Positions 16,994 through 25,896 of a stretch of DNA of 64,000 bases are shown here, piece after piece. A program made the translations under genes and the position numbers. Location of the stretch: NCBI RefSeq assembly GCF_041051975.1, contig NZ_CP163435.1, forward strand, positions 9,454,501-9,518,500. The letters are read 5' to 3'. The DNA comes from Streptomyces sp. R21. Its GTDB lineage: Bacteria > Actinomycetota > Actinomycetes > Streptomycetales > Streptomycetaceae. The notes under the pieces were generated by a model. It ran no database searches. It saw nothing but the letters and a program-made list of their open reading frames with translations, and was not told the origin of the DNA. Position 1 is the stretch's first letter. Each line of letters starts with the position of its first letter.

Positions 16994-18493
16994 GTGAGCG
17001 GACAACCCAACACCCGACTGTCGGATCTGTTCGGCCTGACCGGCTGGTCCAAGGGTGAACTCGCGAGGCTGGTCAACCGGCAGGCGGCGGCCATGGGCCA
17101 CCCCCAGCTGTCGACCGACACCTCACGGGTACGGCGGTGGATCGACACGGGAGAGATCCCGCGCGATCCGGTGCCGCGGGTGCTGGCAGCACTGTTCACC
17201 GAGCGTCTCGGCCGTGTCGTGACCATGGAGGACCTCGGTCTGGTCCGGCACGGGCGCGTGGGGAAACGGCAGGGCGACGGGAGTGCGGAACATCCCGACG
17301 GTGTGCCGTGGGCGCCCGAGCGGACAGCTGCGGTCCTCACCGAATTCACGGGAATGGACCTCATGCTCAACCGACGCGGCTTGGTGGGCGCGGGTGCCGC
17401 GCTCGCCGCAGGATCCGCACTCACCAGTGCCATGCACGATTGGCTGCACACCGATCCGGCCCTCGCTGCCGACGCTCCCCAGTTCGACAATCCCCTGCAC
17501 GCCGACCCCGCTGGGTTCGACCGCTATGAGGCCGCCCCCATCGGGTCGCAGGAGATCGAGGAACTGGAGCGCTCGGTCGAGGTGTTCCGGGCCTGGGACG
17601 CGGCCCGCGGCGGCGGGCTGCAACGCAAGGCCGTGGTGGGCCAGCTCAACGAAGTGGGAGGCATGCTCTCCTACCGACACCCCGACCATCTCCAGCGGCG
17701 CCTGTGGGGCGTCGCCGCCAACCTCGCCGTCCTCGCGGGCTGGATGTCGCACGACGTCGGCCTGGAGCCCACGGCTCAGAAGTACTTCGTCATCGCCGCC
17801 CACGCGGCCCGTGAGGGCGGCGACCGGCCCCGCGCCGGGGAGGCGCTCTCGCGAGCGGCTCGCCAGATGGTGCACCTGGGCCGGCCCGACGACGCACTCG
17901 ACCTGATGAAGCTCGCCAAGTCCGGTTCCGGTGAGGAAGTGCTGCCGCGCACCAAGGCGATGCTCTACACCATCGAGGCCTGGGCACAGGCGTCGATGGG
18001 CAAGGGCCAGGCGATGCGCCGCACCCTGGGGGAGGCGGAGGATCTCTTCGTCTCCGACAAGGGCGACGTACCGCCGCCGAGCTGGATGCAGATGTTCAAG
18101 GAGGAGGACCTGTACGGCATGCAGGCCCTGGCCTATCGCACCCTGGCGGAACACGATTCGGGCGCGGCCGCACACGCACAGCACTACGCGGAGAAGGCCC
18201 TGGCCCTGCGGGTCGACGGACGGCAGCGGTCGAAGATCTTCGACTTCCTGTCCATGGCCTCGGCCTGCTTCATCGCGGACGACCCCGAGCAGGCGGACCG
18301 GTACGCGCGACTGGCCCTGGTGTCGATGGGGGCGAACTCCTCTCACCGCACCTGGGACCGGCTGCGCGAGATGTACCGGCTCACCGCCGAGTACTCCAGC
18401 TATCCGAAGATCCACGAACTGCGCGAGGAGATCAAACTCTCCCTTCCCAAGAACGCGTTGCGGCCCAAGGGAGGCAGGAGCGCGCGGGCCTAG
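16994..18493 (+). CDS. NsdA-like TPR transcriptional regulator
   Basis: 499 residues, the usual length of this Streptomyces family. The N-terminus (TRLSDLFGLTGWSKGELARL, then VNRQAAAMGHPQLSTDTSRV and RRWIDTGEIPRDPV) is the characteristic helix-turn-helix region of NsdA-type proteins. A short hydrophobic segment (RRGLVGAGAALAAGSALTS) follows near 130-150, then a long TPR-like helical half (about 200-480). NsdA is a known negative regulator of antibiotic production and sporulation, and genomes carry several paralogues; I cannot tell which one this is. GTG start at 16994 based on homology; the Shine-Dalgarno is weak. Confidence 0.82.
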   Translation: MSGQPNTRLSDLFGLTGWSKGELARLVNRQAAAMGHPQLSTDTSRVRRWIDTGEIPRDPVPRVLAALFTERLGRVVTMEDLGLVRHGRVGKRQGDGSAEHPDGVPWAPERTAAVLTEFTGMDLMLNRRGLVGAGAALAAGSALTSAMHDWLHTDPALAADAPQFDNPLHADPAGFDRYEAAPIGSQEIEELERSVEVFRAWDAARGGGLQRKAVVGQLNEVGGMLSYRHPDHLQRRLWGVAANLAVLAGWMSHDVGLEPTAQKYFVIAAHAAREGGDRPRAGEALSRAARQMVHLGRPDDALDLMKLAKSGSGEEVLPRTKAMLYTIEAWAQASMGKGQAMRRTLGEAEDLFVSDKGDVPPPSWMQMFKEEDLYGMQALAYRTLAEHDSGAAAHAQHYAEKALALRVDGRQRSKIFDFLSMASACFIADDPEQADRYARLALVSMGANSSHRTWDRLREMYRLTAEYSSYPKIHELREEIKLSLPKNALRPKGGRSARA

Positions 18494-18566
18494 CAGCCCC
18501 CGCAGGTCAACAACCGTAAATCGGCGGCATCACGTCGCAGGTGAGCGGCACCAGGTTGTCGGGGCG

Positions 18567-20027
18567 TCAGGAGCCGACCCTGGCGACGAGCACGCAGGCG
18601 TCGTCCTCGCGCTCGCTCTCGCCGAACTCCTCGACAACCGTCCGTACGCAGTCCTGGGCCGTGCGGGCCCCGTCGAAGCGCGGGGCCAGATCGAGCAGCC
18701 TCTGCACGGCGGCTTCGTCACTCCCGGCTTCGCCCGGGCGGGGCGAGCCCCATCGGCGGGGTACCAGTCCGTCGGTGTGCAGGAGGAGCAGGTCGCCTTC
18801 TTCGAGGGTCACCTCGGCCTGCCCGTAGGCGGCACCGGAAGTCGCGCCGAGCAGTACACCGTCCGGCGTCGGCAGGGCGCGCCCCGTCCCGTTGCGGAAC
18901 AGCAGCGGGGCGGGGTGTCCGGCCTGCGCCCAGGTGAGGGTGCGGGTCTCGGGCCGGTAGCGGCAGCAGACGGCACTGCCGAGGGCGGGTTGGACGGAGG
19001 CGTCGAGCAACTGGTTGAGCCACGCCATGAGTTGGCCCGGCTGGGTGCCCGCCACGGCCATGCCGCGCAGCGCGCCGAGCAGCATCGCCATGCCCGAGGT
19101 GACGGCGACCCCGTGGCCGGTGAGGTCGCCCACGGTCAACAGCGAGTCGCCGTCGGGGAGTTCGAGCGCGTCGTACCAGTCGCCGCCGATCAGCGCACTG
19201 CTGGACGACGGCAGATAGTGGGCGGCGAGGTCCAGGGTCTCGGGACCCCGCTGCGGGAACCGCAGGGAGCCGCGCCACGGCGGCAACACGGCCTCCTGCA
19301 GTTCGACCGCGAGCCGGCGCTCGGTCTGCGCGATGTGCCGGTGGCGTTGCAGCGAGTCACGGGTCTCGCTCACCGTCCGCTGGCTGCGGCGCAGTTCGCT
19401 GACGTCCCTCAGCACGGCCCACATCGAGGCGGTGCTGCCGTCGGCGTCGAGCACGGGCTCGCCCATCATGTGCACGGTCCGCATGCCACCGTCGGCGCGC
19501 CGGATGCGGAACTCCCCGTCGATGGGTTTCGCGTCGATGAGACAGTCCGTGACCATGGCCGTCAGCATCGGGCGGTCCTCGTCGTGCACCAGCGACGGCA
19601 GTTCGTCGAGGGTGAGCGGGGGAGCGGCGGGGTCGCGGCCCAGAATCTGGTACAGCTCCCCGGACCAACTCGCCTCGTCCGTCAGCAGATTCCACTCGGC
19701 GCTGCCGACCCGGCTCAGCAGTGAGCCGTGCCGGGGTGCGGTCGGCACGGCTGGGGCGGCGGGTCCGGCCGCGGATTGGACGGGCACGGGCGGTGGGCCG
19801 TCCCGCAGCTGCGCCAAGTGCTCGTCGAGGTCGTTGAGTTGATGCACCGCGAGATCACAGAGGGCGCGCTGCCAGCGTCCGTGGGGGTCCGCGCCGTCGA
19901 CGGGGGCGTCACGCCGCACGGCGTCCACCTCGCCGCGCAGTCGCCGCGTCTGCGAGATGAGCGCGTCGACCGAGCCGCGCTGGGGCGGCTGAGCGGCTGA
20001 GCGGTCCGCAGAGAGATGGGACGACAT
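18567..20027 (-). CDS. PAS-PP2C (SpoIIE/RsbU-type) phosphatase
   Basis: 486 residues. After a helical N-terminus, a PAS domain at about 120-235 (SAEWNLLTDEASWSGELYQI, then DGEFRIRRADGGMRTVHMMG) precedes a PP2C-type SpoIIE domain at about 270-483. The metal-binding aspartates are visible in GGDWYDAL, VGDLTGHG, LLHTDGL and EDDACVLVA. Such proteins dephosphorylate anti-anti-sigma factors in stress or development switches. Start at the ATG at 20027, since upstream codons lack homology. No sigma, anti-sigma or antagonist gene adjoins it. Confidence 0.88.
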   Translation of the reverse strand: MSSHLSADRSAAQPPQRGSVDALISQTRRLRGEVDAVRRDAPVDGADPHGRWQRALCDLAVHQLNDLDEHLAQLRDGPPPVPVQSAAGPAAPAVPTAPRHGSLLSRVGSAEWNLLTDEASWSGELYQILGRDPAAPPLTLDELPSLVHDEDRPMLTAMVTDCLIDAKPIDGEFRIRRADGGMRTVHMMGEPVLDADGSTASMWAVLRDVSELRRSQRTVSETRDSLQRHRHIAQTERRLAVELQEAVLPPWRGSLRFPQRGPETLDLAAHYLPSSSSALIGGDWYDALELPDGDSLLTVGDLTGHGVAVTSGMAMLLGALRGMAVAGTQPGQLMAWLNQLLDASVQPALGSAVCCRYRPETRTLTWAQAGHPAPLLFRNGTGRALPTPDGVLLGATSGAAYGQAEVTLEEGDLLLLHTDGLVPRRWGSPRPGEAGSDEAAVQRLLDLAPRFDGARTAQDCVRTVVEEFGESEREDDACVLVARVGS

Positions 20028-20207
20028 GACGTACTCCGATGCGGGGACGGTACGACCAAGGCTGAAGGAAGGACCGTTACGACTGTTGCACAGCCCGCGA
20101 CGCCCTGTAAGGGATTTGGCAACACCCGACGCGGTGGTGCATCTGGCATATGCCGCAGTCCTCCCGGACGGGTTGAGCGGACCCGATGAGATACGCGCCA
20201 AAGGTGG

Positions 20208-20236
20208 TCAAGTCGTAGACGACGTACGTGACTTGA
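20208..20236. promoter_or_regulatory. Inverted repeat in the upstream region of the PAS-PP2C gene
   Basis: TCAAGTC (20208-20214) and GACTTGA (20230-20236) are perfect arms around a 15-base spacer that itself contains GTA...TAC. It lies in the 278-bp gap (20028-20305) between the TetR stop and the phosphatase start, probably within the phosphatase promoter. No gene is seen in that gap. Confidence 0.4.
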
Positions 20237-20305
20237 TGGTGTTGAGGGGTAGGCGCGCCAGTGTTCAATCTACTGTTCGACGGGCGTACGTGCGAGTCCT
20301 CGGTC

Positions 20306-21010
20306 TCAGTCGGTGAGCGCGCGTACGAAGTCGCGCAGATCGGCCGTGTAGAGCGGCGCGGGGTCGATGCCCATCGAGGTGAAGTTGCCCTCGATCTCCA
20401 GGCTCACCAGACCGTGCAGGTGTGCCCAGAGCAGCGTGGTGCGCGAGGCGACCGCCGCGGGCACGCTCTCGACGCCGCGCAGCTCCATCCACGCCTCGAA
20501 CTGTGACGCCGAGCCGTCCGACCTGTCCGAGCCGTCCGGGACGGGCGTGTTCGGCCGGGTCAGAGCGGTGGCCGCGTTCAGCACGACGTTCATGGCGGGC
20601 TGGGAGGCCTCCACCAGGCGCGTGGACTGGGCGTCGTAGCCGGGCAGGGGTGCCCTGAACAGCAGGCGGTAGCGATACGGCTCGGTCAGTGCCCAGTCGC
20701 GGTAGGCCCCGGCGACCGCGGTCAGCCGTGCGGTCGCGTCCCCTGTGGCCGCGTCGGCCGCGTGGGCGAGGGCGCCGGCCAGGTCGCCGTACGCGTCGAT
20801 GACCAGGTCGGTGAGCAGGCTGTCGCGGTTGGCGAAGTACCGGTAGAGCGCGGGTCCGGTCATGCCCAGCTGCTTGGCGATGGCGTTGAGGGACAGGGCC
20901 TCGGGGCCGCCGGTGGCCAGTTGCTGGAGTGCCGCCGCCTTGACCTCCTGTCGCACCTGTGCGCGGAACCGATCGCGCGGGCCTGTCCCGGTCCGGCTGT
21001 CTGTGGCCAC
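20306..21010 (-). CDS. TetR family transcriptional regulator
   Basis: 234 residues. The N-terminal TetR DNA-binding domain has the helix-turn-helix LSLNAIAKQLGMTGPALYRY at about 39-58, followed by FANRDSLLTDLVIDAYG. The C-terminal ligand-binding region (WALTEPYRYRLLFRAPLPGY, then SRTTLLWAHLHGLVSLEIEG) fits the TetR_C/WHG subgroup. GTG start at 21010 with GAAGG about 8 bases upstream. It is divergent from a zinc-type quinone oxidoreductase gene across 183 bp containing a palindrome and is the likely repressor of that gene. Confidence 0.9.
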   Translation of the reverse strand: MATDSRTGTGPRDRFRAQVRQEVKAAALQQLATGGPEALSLNAIAKQLGMTGPALYRYFANRDSLLTDLVIDAYGDLAGALAHAADAATGDATARLTAVAGAYRDWALTEPYRYRLLFRAPLPGYDAQSTRLVEASQPAMNVVLNAATALTRPNTPVPDGSDRSDGSASQFEAWMELRGVESVPAAVASRTTLLWAHLHGLVSLEIEGNFTSMGIDPAPLYTADLRDFVRALTD

Positions 21011-21103
21011 TTCATCGCCTTCTTCGTCTGCTCGAAGTCTGGGCGGAGCCTGGTCGGAGTCCGCTCGGGGTGCGCCGGCGTCCAGCCCTTGACGTATCGA
21101 ATA

Positions 21104-21120
21104 TAAAGGAGCAAGCTTTA
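21104..21120. promoter_or_regulatory. Candidate TetR operator and AT-rich promoter region
   Basis: TAAAG-GAGCAAG-CTTTA is a 17-bp inverted repeat in an unusually AT-rich stretch between the divergent TetR and oxidoreductase genes. A TTGACG hexamer lies at 21089-21094. A 10-bp direct repeat, ATGAAGCACT, follows at 21142-21151 and 21158-21167. Confidence 0.5.
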
Positions 21121-21193
21121 GTTAGAACCTATCACGAACACATGAAGCACTCACAAAATGAAGCACTTACCGATATGAAGGAGCTCTGACCTC

Positions 21194-22264
21194 ATGGACA
21201 CCGAGACCGTCGCGGACGTGGTGACCGAAGTCGTCCTCCCGGGCGTCGTGGAGCCGTCCGGCCTCGAAATTCGCGTACGCCCCGCGCCGCAGCCGGCGGC
21301 CGGAGAGGTCGTACTGGGCCTGGAGGCCTCCGGGGTGTCGTTCGCCGAGCAGCAGATGCGCCGCGGCAAGTACTACGACCAGCCGGCGTTCCCCTTCGTC
21401 CCCGGCTACGACATGGTCGGCGTCGTGCTGCGGGTCGGCGCGGGCGTGGACACCGCGCTGATCGGCCGGCGCTACGCCGCGCTGACCAAGGTCGGCGGCT
21501 GGGCCGGCCAAGTCGCCCTGCCCGTCGACGGGTTGGTCGAGGTCCCCGGCGAACTGGACGCCGCCGACGCCGAGACGGTCGTCGTCAACGGCATCACGGC
21601 CTGGCAGATGCTGCACCGCATCGCGAGGGTCCGTACCGGACAGACCGTGCTGGTGCACGGGGCGAACGGCGGGGTGGGCTCCACTCTGGTGCAGCTGGCC
21701 ACGCATGCCGGGATCCGCGTCATCGGCACCGCCTCGCCCCGCCATCACGACGCGGTGCGCGCGCTCGGCGCGACGCCGCTCGACTATCGCGCGGCCGATC
21801 TCCCCGCCAGGGTGCGGGAGTTGGCCCCGGACGGCGTCGACGCTGTCTTCGACCACGTCGGGGGTGACGGCATCGTCGACTCCTTCAGGCTCCTGAAGCG
21901 GGGCGGCACGCTTGTCTCGTACGGCACCGCGGCCACCAAGAACGACACGGGCTCCTCCCGCCTGCCGGTGCTCAAGCTCATCGGGCGGCTGTTCCTCTGG
22001 AAGCTCCTGCCCAACGGTCGGCGGACGCACTTCTACAACATCTGGGCGGGCAAGCGCCGTTCGGACACCTTCCACGACCGTTTGCGCACCGACCTCGGCC
22101 GCGTGTTCGCCCTGCTCGCCGACGGCACCATCACCCCGCAGGTCGCGGCCCGCATCCCGCTGAGCCGGGCCGCCGAGGCCCTGCGGCTGGCCGAGTCCGG
22201 CACGGTCACCGGCAAGGTGATCCTCGTCCCGGACCCGGCGCAGAACACCTCCGACGCCCGCTGA
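21194..22264 (+). CDS. Medium-chain dehydrogenase, NADPH:quinone oxidoreductase type
   Basis: 356 residues with the MDR fold. Recognisable features are FPFVPGYDMVGVVLRVGAGV, the cofactor-binding loop VLVHGANGGVGSTLVQLATH (about 152-171), and the VFDHVGGDGIVDSFRLLKRG region. The structural and catalytic zinc cysteines of alcohol dehydrogenases are absent, placing it with the zinc-independent quinone oxidoreductase or enoyl reductase branch. It probably reduces quinones or alpha,beta-unsaturated carbonyls with NADPH. ATG at 21194 with GAAGGAG upstream. Divergent from a TetR regulator. Confidence 0.88.
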   Translation: MDTETVADVVTEVVLPGVVEPSGLEIRVRPAPQPAAGEVVLGLEASGVSFAEQQMRRGKYYDQPAFPFVPGYDMVGVVLRVGAGVDTALIGRRYAALTKVGGWAGQVALPVDGLVEVPGELDAADAETVVVNGITAWQMLHRIARVRTGQTVLVHGANGGVGSTLVQLATHAGIRVIGTASPRHHDAVRALGATPLDYRAADLPARVRELAPDGVDAVFDHVGGDGIVDSFRLLKRGGTLVSYGTAATKNDTGSSRLPVLKLIGRLFLWKLLPNGRRTHFYNIWAGKRRSDTFHDRLRTDLGRVFALLADGTITPQVAARIPLSRAAEALRLAESGTVTGKVILVPDPAQNTSDAR

Positions 22265-22381
22265 GCTCTGCAGCAACTCGGCGCACGCGAACCGCAGTCC
22301 GGGACCTGATGGCGATCACTTGTTACGAGAGGGTTGACACCGCATCACGCGAGGGCTCAGCATCGCATCTGCAACGCCGGT

Positions 22382-22395
22382 TTGAATCGATTCAA
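22382..22395. promoter_or_regulatory. Perfect 14-bp palindrome TTGAATCGATTCAA before the rhamnosidase
   Basis: TTGAATCGATTCAA is exactly self-complementary with a central CG, the form typical of LacI-family operators. It lies 81 bp before the GH78 start, where a repressor would block transcription. The cognate regulator is not adjacent. Confidence 0.65.
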
Positions 22396-22475
22396 TTAGT
22401 CGGAGTGCCCATCCACTTGGGATCTCGACTCCATTCCGGCCGAGCACCCCCCACCCTCGACAGCAGGAGCCCTCG

Positions 22476-25400
22476 ATGCCCCAGGTGACACGTCGGTCCG
22501 TCTTGCACTCGGCCATAGCCGTGGCTCTCGTTCCCACCCTGGGCTCCCTGGTCCTGCCCGGGGGCGCGTCCGTGGCGTCGGCCGCCGTCTCCTGGACGGC
22601 GAAGTGGATCTGGGCGTCGGCCAGTTCGGCGAACCAGTGGGTGGCCTTCCGTAGATCGTTCACTCTGGGCGCGGCCCCGTCCAAGGCCGTGACGCGGATC
22701 TCCGCCGACTCCAAGTACTGGCTCTGGGTGAACGGCACGCTGGTGGTCTTCGAGGGACAGCTCAAGCGAGGCCCGAACCGTACGGACACGTACTACGACG
22801 AGATCGACCTGGCGCCTCACCTGACCGGCGGCAGCAACACGGTCGCGCTGCTGGTGTGGCACTTCGGCAAGCAGGGCTTCTCGCACAACAGCAGCGGCAA
22901 GGGCGGTCTGCTGTTCCAGTCCGACATCCAGGTCGGCTCGACGACCACCCGCGTGCTCAGCGACGCCGGTTGGAAGCACACCGTCCACCCGGGCTACTCG
23001 AACAACACCAGCGGGACACAGGCCAACTTCCGGCTGCCCGAGTCCAACATCTCCTACGACGCCCGCAGCGCCGCCGCCATGACGGACTGGCAGTCCCCGG
23101 GCTTCGACGACCGCGCATGGAGCGCGCCCACCGACTACGGAGCGGTCGGTGCCGCCCCCTGGAACAACCTGGTCGAGCGGCCCATCCCGCAGTTCCGCTA
23201 CTCCGGCCTGAAGACCTACACCAACGCCGCCTCGCTCCCGGCCTCCGGCCAGGGCTCCACCGCCATCTCGGCCACCCTCCCGTCCAACCTCCAGGTCACT
23301 CCGTATCTGAAGGTGGACGCCCCGGCCGGCGCGGTGATCGGTATGCAGACCGACCACTACGACGACGGCGCGGGCCTCACGGGAATCGAGCCCGGGACCG
23401 CCTACAACGTGCGCTCCACCTACATCTGCACGGGCGGTGTGCAGGAGTTCGAGTCGCTGGGATGGATGAGCGGCACCGCCGTCCGCTACACGATCCCGGC
23501 GGGCGTGACCATCCTCGACCTGAAATACCGGGAGTCCGGCTACGACACCGACTTCGCGGGCTCGTTCAGCAGCAGTGACGCCTTCCTCGACAGCCTGTGG
23601 GGCAAGGCGGCCCGCACGATGTACGTCAACATGCGGGACAACTACATGGACTGCCCCACCCGCGAACGCGCCCAGTGGTGGGGTGACGTGGTCAACCAGC
23701 TCAAGGAGGGCTTCTACACCTTCGACACCCGCTCCCACGCCCTCGGCGCGAAGGCGATTTCCCAGCTGGCCTCCTGGCAGAAGTCCAACGGCGCGCTCTA
23801 CTCGCCGGTCCCCTCCACCATCTGGACCGCCGAACTGCCCGTCCAGATGCTCGCCTCGGTGTGGTCGTTCTGGACGTACTACCTCTACACCGGCAACGCC
23901 GATGCCGTCACCGGCGCCTACCCGGCGGTGAAGACGTACCTCAACCTGTGGAGCCTGGACAGCGACGGGCTGGTCAACCACCGCGCAGGGGACTGGGACT
24001 GGGAGGACTGGGGCACCAACATCGACGCCCGCGTCCTGGACAACTGCTGGTACTACCTGGCCCTGGACACCGCCGCCAAGCTCGCCGACCTCAGCGGCAA
24101 CAGCGGCGACGTCACCGGGTGGAAGGCCAGGCGCGACAGCATCAAGGCCAACTTCGACCGCGTGCTGTGGAACGCCTCGAAGAACGAGTACCGCTCGCCC
24201 GGCTACAACGGCGACACCGACGACCGCGGCAACGCCCTCGCGGTGGTCGCCGGGCTGGCCCCCGCCTCCCGCTTCCGGCCGGTCACCGAGGTGCTGCGCA
24301 ATCACCTCAACGCCAGCCCCTACATGGAGTTCTACGTCCTCGAAGCGCTGTATCTGATGGGCGCGGCCACCATCGCCGAGGAACGCATGCGCAACCGCTA
24401 CGCCGCCCAGGTCGCCGACCCGGCATGCCACACGCTGTGGGAGCTGTGGACCAAGGCCGACGGTACCGACAACCACGCCTGGAACGGCGGTCCGCTGTAC
24501 GCGCTGTCCGCCTACGCCGCCGGGGTCCGCCCCACCCGGCCCGGCTGGACGACGTACGACGTCATCCCGCAGACCGGCACCCTGACGAAGATCAGCACCG
24601 TGACGCCCACCGTCAAGGGGGACGTCCGCGTCGGCATCAACCGTGACGGCGGCAGCGTCACGCTGACGCTCAACTCGCCCGGCGGAACCACCGCCCGGGT
24701 GGGGGTGCCCGTCTACGGCAGCTCCCGGCCCGTCATCAAGGCGGGCGGCACCACCGTCTTCACCGGCGGAGCCGCCACCGGCAGCGTCAGCGGTCTGACG
24801 TACGAGAGCGCCGACTCCTCGTACGTCTACTTCACCGTGCAGCCGGGCACCTGGACCTTCACCGCGACCGGAACCGGCCGCCTCGACGACCTCGCCCTGG
24901 GCAGGCCCGTCTCCGCCGACAACAGCCTGGAGAACGGCGACTGGGGCAGGAACCGGCTCACCGACGGCGGCCTGACCAGCGTGAGCGGTGCCAAGGGGTA
25001 CACCAGCAACGACTTTCCCTCCGCCGATGTCGGCGCGAACCCCGTCTGGGTCGAGATCGACCTCGGCGCGGACACCGACCTCGACGCCGTACGCCTCTTC
25101 CCGCGCACCGACACCCAGGCGGCCGGTGGTGGCACCGCGGGCTTCCCGGTCGACTTCACCCTCCAGACGCGGGTCGACGGCGCCACCTCCTACGCCACCG
25201 TCCGGACGGTCACCGCCGAGCCCAACCCCAAGGGGCTCCCGCAGACATACGGCTTCAAGACCGCCACCGCCCGCTACGTACGCCTGCAGGCCACCAAACT
25301 AGGCAGCCCGGCAGCCGACGAGACCGCCAAGTACCGCCTCCAGCTCGCCGAGCTCACCGTCCCCACCGCCTCGACCACCGTCACCGCCAACTACACGCTG

Positions 25401-25838
25401 GAGAACGGCGATTGGGGCAAGACGCGGGTGCTCGACGGCACGACGACGAGCCAGAGCGGCACCAAGGGATTCACCAGCACCGACTTCCCCTCCGCCGATG
25501 TCGGCGCCAACTCCGTCTGGATCGAGGTCGATCTCGGTGCCGACCGGGCGATCGGCACGCTCACCCTGTCCCCGCGCACGGACACCGCGGCGGTCGGCGG
25601 TGGCACGGCCGGGTTCCCGGCCGACTTCAGGATCCAGACCCGCGCGGACAGGGCCACGACGTACACCACCGTCCGCACCGTCACCGGCCAGGCCAACCCC
25701 AACGGGGGGAGCCAGTCGTACACGTTGACCGGCGCCACCGGCCGCTATCTGCGCGTCGATGCCACCAGGCTCGGCAGCCCGGCAGTCGACGAGAGCGGTA
25801 AGTACCGTCTGCAGCTGGCCGAGATCCGCGTCGGGTGA
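22476..25838 (+). CDS. Secreted GH78 alpha-L-rhamnosidase with two C-terminal discoidin-like domains
   Basis: 1120 residues. An RRS-containing signal peptide (about 1-36, ending ASAAVS) suggests export, possibly by Tat. The GH78 N-terminal beta domains cover about 37-360, and the catalytic barrel about 360-720 has the family motifs DCPTRERAQWWGD, GDWDWEDWG and HTLWELW with acidic active-site residues. The C-terminus carries two related F5/8 type C (discoidin) modules, about 810-955 and 965-1119. Both repeat ENGDWG, SADVGAN.VW and GGGTAGFP. The enzyme releases terminal L-rhamnose from plant glycosides or pectic side chains. It is monocistronic, under a LacI-type palindrome. Confidence 0.87.
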   Translation: MPQVTRRSVLHSAIAVALVPTLGSLVLPGGASVASAAVSWTAKWIWASASSANQWVAFRRSFTLGAAPSKAVTRISADSKYWLWVNGTLVVFEGQLKRGPNRTDTYYDEIDLAPHLTGGSNTVALLVWHFGKQGFSHNSSGKGGLLFQSDIQVGSTTTRVLSDAGWKHTVHPGYSNNTSGTQANFRLPESNISYDARSAAAMTDWQSPGFDDRAWSAPTDYGAVGAAPWNNLVERPIPQFRYSGLKTYTNAASLPASGQGSTAISATLPSNLQVTPYLKVDAPAGAVIGMQTDHYDDGAGLTGIEPGTAYNVRSTYICTGGVQEFESLGWMSGTAVRYTIPAGVTILDLKYRESGYDTDFAGSFSSSDAFLDSLWGKAARTMYVNMRDNYMDCPTRERAQWWGDVVNQLKEGFYTFDTRSHALGAKAISQLASWQKSNGALYSPVPSTIWTAELPVQMLASVWSFWTYYLYTGNADAVTGAYPAVKTYLNLWSLDSDGLVNHRAGDWDWEDWGTNIDARVLDNCWYYLALDTAAKLADLSGNSGDVTGWKARRDSIKANFDRVLWNASKNEYRSPGYNGDTDDRGNALAVVAGLAPASRFRPVTEVLRNHLNASPYMEFYVLEALYLMGAATIAEERMRNRYAAQVADPACHTLWELWTKADGTDNHAWNGGPLYALSAYAAGVRPTRPGWTTYDVIPQTGTLTKISTVTPTVKGDVRVGINRDGGSVTLTLNSPGGTTARVGVPVYGSSRPVIKAGGTTVFTGGAATGSVSGLTYESADSSYVYFTVQPGTWTFTATGTGRLDDLALGRPVSADNSLENGDWGRNRLTDGGLTSVSGAKGYTSNDFPSADVGANPVWVEIDLGADTDLDAVRLFPRTDTQAAGGGTAGFPVDFTLQTRVDGATSYATVRTVTAEPNPKGLPQTYGFKTATARYVRLQATKLGSPAADETAKYRLQLAELTVPTASTTVTANYTLENGDWGKTRVLDGTTTSQSGTKGFTSTDFPSADVGANSVWIEVDLGADRAIGTLTLSPRTDTAAVGGGTAGFPADFRIQTRADRATTYTTVRTVTGQANPNGGSQSYTLTGATGRYLRVDATRLGSPAVDESGKYRLQLAEIRVG

Positions 25839-25862
25839 CATCGAGCGGCAGGGATTGACAAG

Positions 25863-25896
25863 CCGTCGGCGGCCGCGGATTCGCGGCCGCCGACGG
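25863..25896. terminator. Perfect 15-bp stem bidirectional terminator
   Basis: CCGTCGGCGGCCGCG (25863-25877) pairs perfectly with CGCGGCCGCCGACGG (25882-25896) around a GATT loop. It fills the 58-bp gap between the convergent rhamnosidase and TetR genes and directly abuts the TetR stop codon, so it can serve both. Confidence 0.85.

Noticed and set aside
22392..24476. Long minus-strand open frame opposite the GH78 rhamnosidase
   Set aside because: It is antisense to a clearly identified enzyme; composition is typical of a GC-rich shadow frame.
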